Position numbers and translations under genes: made by a program. 64,000 bases of DNA from Himantopus leucocephalus (taxonomy: Eukaryota; Chordata; Aves; Charadriiformes; Recurvirostridae): NCBI GenBank assembly GCA_003993805.1, contig RSEF01000012.1:1167731-1231730 (forward strand). Reading direction: 5' to 3'. The notes beneath the pieces are model-generated. The model made no database searches, was not told the origin of the DNA, and saw only the letters and a list, made by a program, of their open reading frames with translations. Position 1 is the stretch's first letter. Each line of letters begins with the position of its first letter. This document shows, in pieces, positions 13,101-24,122 of the stretch.

Positions 13101-16100
13101 CCCGGCAGTTGAGGGCTCAGGACCAGCTTGGTCACCACGGCTCTTACAGAACCAGCCCACCTGCAGAAGCCTGTGCTGCAACGAGCTTGTTCACCAGTTT
13201 CACTTTGCTTTAGTATTAGGAAGGAAAAACCTTACAAGTTGTGTGCCACAGTGTCTGGAGAAATAGGAGACAGAGAGAGTGAGATGGGAACACAGGAACT
13301 GCCTTTTTTTTTTTTGCGCTATAACTTGCTATCCAAGCTGCACAGCAGATAGTACAATCTGTCCAGTAACTTCAGCAGGAAGACTTACGCAGGTCATGGG
13401 CAACTATTTAGCAAGATAGAAATCACCTATGTGATTTGTCTGTCTTCAGTTGTCAGCTTTCTTCATTACCTTTGCCAGCTGGAAAGCCCTCTGCTTCACT
13501 TAATATACACAATCCTTTTAATAGTAACCAATATTGACATAACATATTTAACATTTCCACTGCTGATAAAAAGTCTTTTATGTGTTTAAAATATTAATTT
13601 TAAAGCACAGCGTTCTCAAAATGCTCCTATACCGTCTCGGCATAATCAACTATCTAAGAATAAACCCAGCGTCATCATTAACAACCTCCCAATGGCATAC
13701 TTGGTACCCCCAGGCTTACGCTTATCTTAAAGCGTTAATCCAACATTAAAAACAAATTAAAATATATAAATGATTGTACAGTGAAATAACAAACAGCAGT
13801 AAATCAGAGAACACCAGCATTTCTAAATAGCACACCGAGGGCTGCCCAGCTTACTCAGGAGTTAGGCAGGATTGCAGCACGAGGCTTCTCAGTCCAAATC
13901 TGACCCAGCTTGGTTGCAAGCAAATTCAGCTATTCAGTTTCAGCTGAAGCCCATCTGTCCATCAGACACGAAAAGCAAAAAGCCCCAAAACTTGTTTTTA
14001 TTTAAAACAAAAATAAGCTTAAGCAGAGATTCTTATAGAAGTAGCCTCTAAGTGCTGTGTTACTGAGAGGAAAAAGAAACCCCAAACCAAGAACTGCAAA
14101 CCACGTGCCTTTTTTAATTAAGAAAAAAATATTTTCACCGAATGCATTATAACCAGGCACTGCCTCATTGTGCCATGCAAACCTGACCTAAAAACAGTAG
14201 ATATCCATGTATTTTAAACTCTGCCCTAAAACCATGCCCATTCCTACACTCCAAGAGTATAAGCTAGCTCAAGTCTTTCAAACCAGATTTTCTCTTAAAG
14301 ATCAATGTTTAAAGCTTATGTTTCAAAGATACTTCTGACCTGTTTGATTTCTGAACATCATGAAATCAGTTAACTCTTGTGCCACAACAAGGTGGCTTTG
14401 TTATTATATCTATCCCCTTCAGTGAAGGATAGCATTAGAAAGTTTGGAGGATGAGGTATTCTTTTGCCTAAATAAAGTACAGGACAGCAACTGTAACCTT
14501 TTGAAGACCTTCATACTCGGAATTTTGCAGATTTCTTGCTAATACTTTATGTTGTACAAAAAAACTTTTGTCTGAAGAGTTCAGAAGCCCGCACAGCACA
14601 GTATCCATCCACTCAGTGTTTCTTCCAGCCTTTGCTCACCAGATTCCCGAAGCAAACGTGGCATTAGCTACCCAAGAGACCTGCTTAGGTAGTTACTGTT
14701 TTTTTTAGAAAAACAGGTTAAAAAAAGTTGCTGTTCAGGAGCAGCTGCACTGTACAGAGTTAGTCATCTCACTGATGGATTTAAAAAGTGAAGTTTGGCT
14801 GCAAACTTGAGCAGCCTACATAGAGCCCTCCTCAAGCAAGTCTAGCAAGTCTTTCCTTTTCTTTGAACACTGGATGCTAAAGAAGAAAATAAGGTCACAA
14901 CCAGAGATGTTAAATTAATTGCCTCCCTTATCTGAAAGAATTCTTCACTGCTGCTGGCTTTCAATAGGCACCTAAAAGCTGTCTCTGCTACGGCCACCTA
15001 TCTTCAATTAGCTACTGCAGATACACCACACAAAAGAAACATTTAGTGACCAAGTCTCTCAAGTCGTACAAGTAGATCAAAATCCTTTTTAGAAATGTCA
15101 CTGTACTACTACTCTTCCCATCTCCTCTTCTAGTCACTCTTGTGTCTACATTTCTGTGTGTGCACTGTTTCTAGGTTTAGTCTCACTCTGGCCTTCAATA
15201 AAGAGCAATATTGTTTGCTGAAAGTTGAACTTAGTAAAGTGAAATGTATCAACAAATTCTTTCCATGTGCCCAAGATTTTATTATTTTTCTTATTTCTTT
15301 CATAGATACCTTTGAGCATGAATGTGTTCTCAGTGCCACTGACTGCGATACCAAGCTCTTCCCAACTTACGATTGAGACAGAATGAGCGGAGTCATTTAG
15401 CACAGAGGCCAACTCCCTCTTGAGCCTCACTATTTTCAGGTTAAGGCTAAGGCAGGGCAGCAAGGGAAAACCTTACACACACTCCTACACGCTTCTGTTT
15501 CTTGCCCTCATGAACTCGCATCCTATTTGCAAACGCTTAGTATTGTGTGGAGAATAATTTTCTTCCTACCACGTTTTTCAATCATTCTATAATTCTACAT
15601 TGTGATCAAATTATTTCCTAAGATCTGTCAAATCACTGAAGGTCCAAAAAAGGATGTAGAGCATCTAAACACTCCATGCTCTTTTGAAATTACTGTTTCC
15701 TCTCCATTAAATCCTACAGGACTTTTCTCACAAGAGGAGATAGCGGGAAAACTACCCACGAGCTCAGAGAGTAGCTTTACAATTGGAGACACTTAGCTGC
15801 AATCTCTGCAGGAATTGCTAGTGAAAGTGGCAGACTAAACATTGTCTTCTTTTGGGTTTCATAAAACTACTGACACCAGGATTTTATTATCAATCCTTTT
15901 TATCCTAAAAATACTCCAATGTCTAATAATAGGGTTTGGTACTAGAGCCAGCAATAAATGAATATGTTTTACAGACTCTGTGTTTTATCACTGAAATATG
16001 ACTTGCTTTTTAGATTTCAAACTTAATCTTTTCCCAAGGACCTTTACGTAGTAGAGAAGAAAAGTCCATCCAATTTTTACTAGACAAGTTTCCTTTGTAA

Positions 16101-18958
16101 AGAATAACTTTAATCAGACGAGGTTAGCATGAAGGTATATGTACTATTGTTTATGCCCAGAGCCTCAGGTCCTGGAATCATATTCGGATTTTTAACTGAA
16201 TCCTCCCCCCAAAAAAATCCACAACTTGCATCTATACAGTAATTTATGTATGTTTTCATAGATACAACTATATGCAACTGCAACATATACAACATACATA
16301 TATGTGTGTATATACAAATACAAACAGCTATACAAACAAAACAGCTGATACACACACAAACTTAGGCCAAGTTGAGTTTTCCCCTCCCAGCACTGCCATT
16401 CACCCAGCTTCAATCATGATGAAAAATGCAATTTGACCGGCCGTCTCCCCCTTGCAGGGTCTACCATTTCCCACATTAAAGACCAGCTATTCCTCTGGTG
16501 TATTCATTATGCACCAGAAAGGGAAGAATCAAGTCTCCTGAAAAAGATCATTTTGTCTGTTTCTAGTCAGTCTTACAGGACCAAAGTCCCATCTGGAAGG
16601 TTAGATGTTCAGCTGCAGTTCATTTCTGCATTTACTGAGATTCACTCACGTATCTTCTTATCCACTTACCATATAACCACTGGCTAAATAAGATGAGCTT
16701 GCCTTTCATTTAATAAAATTACTTCAATATTTAACATTGCACATGATGAAGCTACATCCTGAAATCACAGAGAGCAGACTGGCCTCGATTATATTCTTTG
16801 TTTTAATGACTCAGAACCCATTGCCATCTAAATCTACTGCAAACTAAGTTTTCAAGCAGCGTGTGAACAATAATATTTTCAAGACAAACATTATTTCCAT
16901 TACACAAAGACTTATCTTACATTTCTGTAAAGATTAATCACCTGAGAAATCCCCCCCGCTTAAAAAATTTCCTCTGGTATACTTCTAAAGAACGGCTATT
17001 AAAATCACATCTACAACTTACTTCTATTGCTACTATTCATAACTAAACATCTTTTCATTAGTTTCAATCACATTTAATGCTGGCAAAAAGCATTTAACTA
17101 TTAAAGAGAAAAAAATCCTCTCTGTACACAACAGGCCAATTTTATTAATGCGTCTGCCAGCCACGCAAAGGCCAGATGATCTTTGTGTTTGAGGAAATCC
17201 TCCGCGGTCACAATGTAATCTCTAATCTCTGCTGAAGTTTTGGAGAGACACTTGATGCTACTCCACGTTTGAGTAGAAACTGATTTCACAGCACATTCAA
17301 ATGTTAATAACTTTGGAACACACTGTAAAGCTCTGGATCCAAACTTTGACCGACAAAGAGTTCAAATCCCAAGGAAAGTATTCATTTCCAGAATGAGCCA
17401 CTCAGTGAAGACTCTCCTAATGTACTTATCCTTCAGCTGCTCTAACAAATCTAAGTTACATGCCAAAGAACCTTTACCAAAAACTAGAGATAGTTACAGT
17501 GCTGACAGTGTTATGATTTAAAAAAAAGTAATTATCAAAATGAGACAGATTTCAGGAACGGTTGTTCTAAAGCTCTAGATGTGCTGAAATAAACCAGTAT
17601 CCCGTTCTTAATTTTCAGACTTTGCATTGCTGAGAGACAGGACATCCTTAGTGATGTGTGTGCTGGAAGTGTCAAAGCCAGCATGGCCTCTGGGAATGAA
17701 TAAGCAGCAGATTCGCGTGTGCTGCAAGGGAAGATACCCTCCTATTACATATATTAGAGTGTGAAGTTAACAACCCACTATAATCAGGATTTTTGATAAA
17801 GCTGGTAAATTTTTCAACACAGATGTTCCCACCGAGGAATTGGATTTAAGGCAAAGGCAAGGCAGCAAAGACAAGACCTTCAAGCAGGGGAACAGCCTTT
17901 TGTTTGTCCCATGAACTTTGTGAGCATGCTGAAATAAGAACCAACATTATAAACACTACAGTGTTGGGCCTGTAACTGCCAAAGCACCGACATCTGCATC
18001 CACTGCATCAGAGAGAGGTGGAAGTCAGTCCTGGGTAAGAGACTTCCCCATCTTCCATAAGCTCTTAGCACATGGCACTAACAGATCGTTCCCCTCTGGG
18101 GTAAGTCTTCTATTGTCACCAAGAAATTAAATTAGTCTGGCAAACACCTCCACTGCATATTGAAAGCTCAAGATCTAAATATGCATCTAAACATGAGGCA
18201 GTGGTTTACCAATAGTTTACAGAAGAGAACATTTTTCACTTCATCTTTTTTTGGTCAGAGTAGAGAGCAGCAGGTTGCTGAGAAACTGAATTAATATCAA
18301 AATCAGGCTAAATCAAGCTTTCAAGTTAAGGAACATTATGCTGGAACCTACCTGAATAGGCTCAGTTCTGCCCTTTCATACACTCCCAAGTTTTATAGCC
18401 TTCACTTGCACAACTGCATACTTATTTTCTACAGGGCTCCCTCCTCATACTGTACACGACAAGCACCATACAACTGTAAACCTGCCGTTTCCCAACATCC
18501 GAATGCTCCATTTTGAAACCTCATTTATATCAGCAATGTAATTGGTACACCTTATGGAGGTGCCTGAAAATAACATAGATGGACACCTGTAATATGCTGC
18601 TGACAGACCCTTTTTCTCTGTCTAAGCACATAAGTATTCATAAGACTGGCTAGAACATTACCATATCTCCAGTGTAGAAAGACGAGACTGATGCTGTGTT
18701 GTCAGGCAACCAATTGCAAACTAAATATAATGCTTCTCAACACGTGTATATCTCAAGTTCATTAAATACAGAAACTAGATAAAAGGGGTTATGTAACAAA
18801 AAACACATCCGCCAGCTTTTTAAAAATCAACATAACAGTAAAAGCACACTTGACAATGCAATTAGCTAAGATTGAAGCTCGTATATTGACTATGAATATT
18901 CTTCTATAAAGTATGCAATCCCTAATAAGCATGAATGTCTCACTGCATACACTCACAT
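10144..18958. other. Non-coding unique sequence, no gene recognised
   Basis: Mostly AT-rich sequence with short overlapping frames in both directions and no recognisable exon. A short GCCA tetranucleotide run occurs at 12400-12414 and an AT/AC-rich low-complexity patch at about 16250-16345. A 105-codon minus-strand frame at 15146-15463 does not resemble any family I know; it is discussed in the findings. Confidence 0.55.
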
Positions 18959-19260
18959 GTAATATCGAGTTTAAGTGTGTGACCTGTGAAGAGGTCTAAG
19001 CTCAAAAGAAAGNTTAATATCGAGTTTAAGTGTGTGTGACCTGTGAAGAGGTCTATGCTCAAAAGAAAGTATCAAGTATATATATTTAGATTGTTTTTTC
19101 CTACTAGACTCTTCATACAGATTTAAGCTTTTTATGCNGTAATATCGAGTTTAAGTGTGTGACCTGTGAAGAGGTCTAAGCTCAAAAGAAAGTATCAAGT
19201 ATATATATTTAGATTTTTTTTTCCTACTAGACTCTTCATACAGATTTAAGCTTTTTATGC
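18959..19260. repeat. Three near-identical tandem copies separated by single N
   Basis: A segment beginning GTAATATCGAGTTTAAGTGTG occurs three times: a partial copy at 18959-19012, a full copy at 19014-19137 and a full copy at 19139-19260. The junctions are lone N at 19013 and 19138. Copies 2 and 3 differ only by a GT dinucleotide unit, an A/T change and a change in a T run. Single-N junctions exactly between duplicates point to contig ends that overlap but were not merged, probably two alleles, rather than a true tandem array. Confidence 0.85.
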
Positions 19261-21684
19261 ACTAAACATGCATCATGAAATATGCTTAGATCGGAACATA
19301 AACACCTCTGTATTACTGGATAGCCAAAACGTTACAGTGAATTGGATGAGAAAAGCCAGCTATAGTATTAGGCAAATACATGACTTATTGCTGGGGGCTG
19401 CAGTAATAACATCATATAATAAGGAGCATGCATCAACATGATCCCATTTTCTAGAAACAAATATATTTTAAAGGTATTGTAGATAGTGGTGACACTGACA
19501 TACCAAAATGACATACCATTCCATTAGAAGCAGATGCACTCCAACTAGAAGAGAGACCTGGCAACATTTGAAACTACAGCTTCAAACTTTAAGAGGTACA
19601 ATGACATCGTGCTAATTACCTCATATCATAATCACATTGGTCCACATTTCCAGTGCAACTGAGTGATGGTGCTATAAAAGTATGTATTGTGAAGCCTATA
19701 TACATGTGTATACACATACACACACACGCCCCGTGGACTCTCCATCCTTGAATATATTCAAAACTTCACTGTACAATTTTCCCTTAAGCAAACTGCAAAT
19801 GGTCGTATTAACTGCATAAAATACAAATACTATAAGATACATGAAAGGAAATAGAAACAGTTGCATACAGATAGGGCAAGCAGACCCTAAACCATTCTCT
19901 GTCAAAATGCAAGAATCAGACTAATATATTCTAAAATATTAAGGCCGAGAGAGAAAGAATTATTTAATAGCATAGGGGGGTTTTCCTATAGCATATTTTT
20001 TAATGTGTGCAATTCTTTCCCTGATAATTCTGGCCTTTTCCGCAACCAAAAAGGAGTTTTTAAATGAGGTCAATAGCCCATAAAGATATTAACATTATAT
20101 TTCAGCAATTGTATGAAGAAAGTCCTGATAAGGGCAAACAGGCTTAAAAAGAGTTCAGAACTTTACCAAGCTTAAAAAAAAAAAATCCAGTTCAACTGTG
20201 TTCAAAAGCATCCAACTCCTTTTAGAATGAATACAGGTATTTTTTGACTCCCCAGTGTATACTATAGACAAAACAATACCAAAAGAGTTTGTCTCTGTAA
20301 AGTGCATATATACTGTATGTACTTTGAGAGACAGAGAGCTCAAGCAGAAACACACACAGTCTGTCTCTAAAATAGCCAGTCATACACCAAATGATGTGAA
20401 CCAATTGCCTGTATCTCGGGTGACGCTCTCTTTACATCTTTGACTTTAATCTAGACCACTGATAGCATCCTACAAGTTTAACTGCAGCACAAACAGAATA
20501 AATACAGTCAGTAATGGATGCAATTGTTTTATGAAATCAGATACACAGGAAGGCCTACTCTTTGCTCATTGCCACTTTTTTGAATAGGAAAAAACTACAG
20601 CAGTTACCAACGTAAAGGAAAATTAGGCCAAAAATATTATGAAGTGGCTTTGGAAGAAGTATTCATTTATCTTCCATCAAATCCAATTCTTTAGTGGCAC
20701 AGGTAGCTGCAGAGATAGCAAACAATTAATTCCCCTCTGCAAAACTGCTGCTCAAGAAAAACTTTGCTCTGTTACAGCAGTATTGAGACAGACAGCTGAG
20801 AAATTTCATCAGGAATAACCTGCTGCAAACGTAAAAATGACACTGAAGAAGCCAACATGGTCTCCAACTATTCCACACAGCTAAGGTACTTATGTGCAGC
20901 TAAGCACCTTGACAACACACGTGCAGAAGTGTGAAATCACATATTAACCAACTGGACTAACTTCTCTGCAACTCTACATAATCTATTACCGTCCCAGAAA
21001 CAGCTGAGAAGGCAGCCTCTCTCTCTCTCCATCTGATGCTACACAACAAGCCATTTAAAATAATGCCTTGTTTCTCCCTCTTAATGACATCTAAATATCA
21101 TCACATAACAGAGCTCGCACCTGCCCAATAACCCAGGCAGACACTGAATTCACTCAGCCCATTAAAACCCTTGTTGGACCACAGAGACAATACAAATACA
21201 AAGACGCCCTCTGCAGGGAAGGGTAATATGCCAGTAACAACCCTTTTCCTCCCAACTAGCAGCACCTATTAGTTATTTCTTGTGGAGGTTTACTGGTCAG
21301 AAAACTGTCCCAGTGCTACCACAACAGCCCAGGACCACTTGGCTTGCGGTCTTGATCCTATTCACAAGAAAAAAAATATAAATCTTGAGTTGGATTTTTC
21401 TTTCTTTTGTAGTTGTAGAAGCAGGCAGAAAGAAGTAGTGTAGTGTCAGAAATTAAACACCTGAGTACTACGGGAAATAAATTAAATAGCTCAGATGTAA
21501 CCTCCTCTTGATGACAAAGAAACCGAAGGTAGTAAACTGCAGCATCAATTTTTAAAATCACTCAGGGGATAATTTAAAGAAATACAGACCAGAACCTCAG
21601 GCTTCCACTGCAGGAGAATTGCCCGAAGTGATAAGGAAAATGTAAGGATACATGCAGAAACAAAACATATGGAGGAAGAGTTAA
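19261..21684. other. Non-coding unique sequence
   Basis: AT-rich sequence with no recognisable exon or interspersed repeat. A short AC-rich microsatellite (TATACACATACACACACACG) lies at about 19707-19727 and a CT run at about 21019-21030. Confidence 0.5.
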
Positions 21685-22900
21685 CACCATGTTTCTAGAA
21701 GAAAATCACAACTCACGAGCTACTGGAGTTCTTGGAAAGAGTCACAGAGCATATGGACAAAAAATACATGCCTGATATAGTCTTGTTAGATTTCCACAAG
21801 GCTTCTGATCACATATATCAGTGAAACTTCTTATAAAAGTAACCTGCCAGGGGACAGAAATATACCAGTTGAATTGGTTAAATGTTCAGAAATGAACGAT
21901 ACAAAAATAAACGCATCGTCTAACCCAGGAAGCCTCCAGTGTGGTCCCATTGCTCAAGCAGCAACCATGTAAAGATCATAGATAGCACAGGTTTCTGCTG
22001 AAGGCTAAACTGTTCAACATATTCATAAATCATCTGCAGAAGGGGTGAATACCAAGATGACAAAGTCCGCTTATGTTAATAAAGCATCTATAATAATAAA
22101 AACATAACTTGACTGCAGAGAATTGCAGAGGGTTCTCACAGTCCTGAGCAACTCTGATAGAAGAGCAGATAAAGCTCCAGACTGATAAATGTAAAGTAAT
22201 GCATGCAGAGAAAGATGATCCTCACTTTTTACACACAGTGATTGACTTTGAAACTGCTATTAGCACTCAGGAATGAGATTTTCAAGTTACAGTTGACAGT
22301 TCTGTAAACACACCAACTCAGTCTTCATTAGCAGTTAAAAAAAATAATCAAATCAAATGCTAGGAATTATGAACAAAGGAATAAGTATGCTCCCTTATCT
22401 CTCCATCACAACAAAGCTGTCATATACTAGAAAAAGTACAGAAGACAGCAAAGACAATCAAAGAAATGAAATGGCTTCCATTCAGATGAACAACTAAATA
22501 CATCAGTATTATGTCTGGAAAAGAGACAGCTAAGAGTATGATAAAGATCCTTAAGATACTAGAAGCCATGGAAAAGTTAGATAGGAAACAATTGTTCAAT
22601 AGCACTCATAATACAAGAGCTATGGGATGTCAAATGAAATTGCAACATGTAATTACACTGTAGAACTCATTGCCTTAAGATATAAAAGTTTACGAAGGTT
22701 CAAAACTGAAGTGGATCACTGGAAGAGTGAGGGAAGTGTTATTATGTGCTTATCCTGCTCTTAAGCATTTCCCCCGGCATCTGCTTGCACATCATCGCCA
22801 CAGACAGGATTTAGGTTTGGAAAACAGTGTCAATGAAGCTATACTGGGCCAAACAAATATACTACAATGCACGGCACAACACATAGGAATTGTGTTCTGT
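21685..22900 (+). mobile_element. Degenerate CR1/L3-type LINE, reverse-transcriptase region and 3' end
   Basis: Several blocks run in the order expected of a CR1/L3 non-LTR retrotransposon. First is a frame reading LDFHKASD at about 21786-21809, resembling the RT motif DFxKAFD. Next is a frame reading IFINHLQKG at about 22018-22046, resembling the IFINDLxxG motif just before the catalytic site. Then GATAAATGTAAAGTAATGCA at about 22182-22201 matches the conserved DKCKVMH-coding stretch. Finally TAATACAAGAGCTATGGG at 22609-22626 and a 3' section with ACAGACAGGATTTAGG and ACTGGGCCAAAC precede the lost tail. Frames are broken by stops and shifts, and the position of the catalytic FADD motif (about 22068-22079) no longer encodes the aspartates, so the copy is dead. 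Its divergence suggests an insertion older than the avian CR1s elsewhere in the window. The ends are approximate. Confidence 0.8.
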
Positions 22901-23929
22901 AAGGGATTTAACTTGGATGACGCGTTACAGTATATTCTGATCAGTTTACAATTAACCAAAAAACAAGCCTAGGTGACACTGATTTCAACACGATGGTGGA
23001 AACATTTTCATTTTTCATAACAGAATGTTGGTTTCATCCTTTGCACCACAAGAACAGTAAGAAGAAAACTAGCCAACAGAGCCTGCCCAACTATAAATTA
23101 CACAGCCACAAACAAACTGCCAGAAAAGCCAGCGCCTAAGTACAGGCTATAACGGTTCTCTCTACAGTTTTAGGAAAGCAGATTAAGAAACTATGATGAA
23201 AACAGAACAATAAAGGCAAGATCAAACAATTTGGTCCCAGTCTGGAAACATTAGAGACGTAAACCAGGAGACAGTATAGTACCAATTCCAGCTTTTATGA
23301 TTTTTCCATACCAGATTTTTCCTCTTACCAAGTACTACAAACATTCCTTGTTTTATTGCTATTTATTGCTTTTTAAAAACATGTATAGGAAAATGCTGCT
23401 GTTGAATTCTTAGATTACTACTTTGTTTCCAGGATTAACACTGAAGCAACAAACATGTTCTCAGCCTTACTTTAATTCTGGAGCCAGAGATAACACCATC
23501 TGCTTTGACAGCACAGCTATGTATAGGAGATATTGTTATAAACTTGTAACAGCTTGTTCATGTTATTTATATTTCAATGAAATCAAATCAATTTAAGGTA
23601 ACAATTTGCCTGCAAAACAAAAGTCTCCAGAGCCAGGCAGTCCTAGTGTGACTACTGGATACCTAGGGAAACTAAGGCAACAGGGCAAACACTTATTTAC
23701 TGATTCAAAACAAGAGTGGCAGAATTCCTGTATTTAATAGCAAACCTTACTCTCTGCACAGCAGTCACATCAATTCCCAACCAAGGGAAAAGTCTCCATG
23801 ATTGGAGACAGTATGCATCATAGGCCTCTTTCTTCTGGACTGGATCCTTGAAGTTGGTCAAGCCCTGATTACCTATGCAGAAGACAAGGACACAGAGCAA
23901 TATAATCTGCAATTCAGACAACTTGTGAT
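22901..23929. other. Non-coding unique sequence
   Basis: No exon, RNA gene or clear repeat is recognisable between the CR1/L3 relic and the following SINE relic. Confidence 0.5.
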
Positions 23930-24122
23930 TTATTTCTGGTTCTACCACTGTCCTGCTGCATTGCCTTGAGCACTCGCTCCACCTCACCTAGCTGAGCTTC
24001 ATGTCCCGTCCTCTGCCTCTACACAGTGCCCTGATGTAAGCTGGCTGTGAGCTCTTCTGGGTCAAGGGTTGTGTTTTTACACTCTGCAGCACCACTACTT
24101 AGCACAGCTGGGTCTCCGTTAC
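23930..24122 (+). repeat. Ancient MIR-like SINE relic
   Basis: The segment CTGGTTCTACCACTGTCCTG followed by GCATTGCCTTGAGCACTCGC and CTCCACCTCACC follows the MIR core pattern (TGGCTCTGCCACTxxCTxGCTGTGTGACCTTGGGCAAGTCACTTxACCTC). Further on, CTGTGAGCTCTTCTGGGTCA with AGCACCACTACTTAGCACAG matches the tail shared by old amniote SINE/LINE families (GTAAGCTCTTxGGGGCAGGG ... ACAGCACCTAGCACAATGGGG). Core and tail are correctly ordered on the plus strand. A minus-strand open frame overlapping it is therefore most likely spurious. Confidence 0.65.

Noticed and set aside
14964..14977. ATAGGCACCTAAAA, similar to GTAGGCACCTAAATGC at 63641
   Set aside because: The motif occurs in old amniote repeats, but each match is under 16 bp with no supporting flanking similarity.
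17358..17372. AGTTCAAATCCC resembling a tRNA B box
   Set aside because: No A box, acceptor stem or cloverleaf can be formed around it.
23697..23987. 96-codon minus-strand frame
   Set aside because: It overlaps an ancient MIR-like SINE in the opposite orientation and has no recognisable domain.
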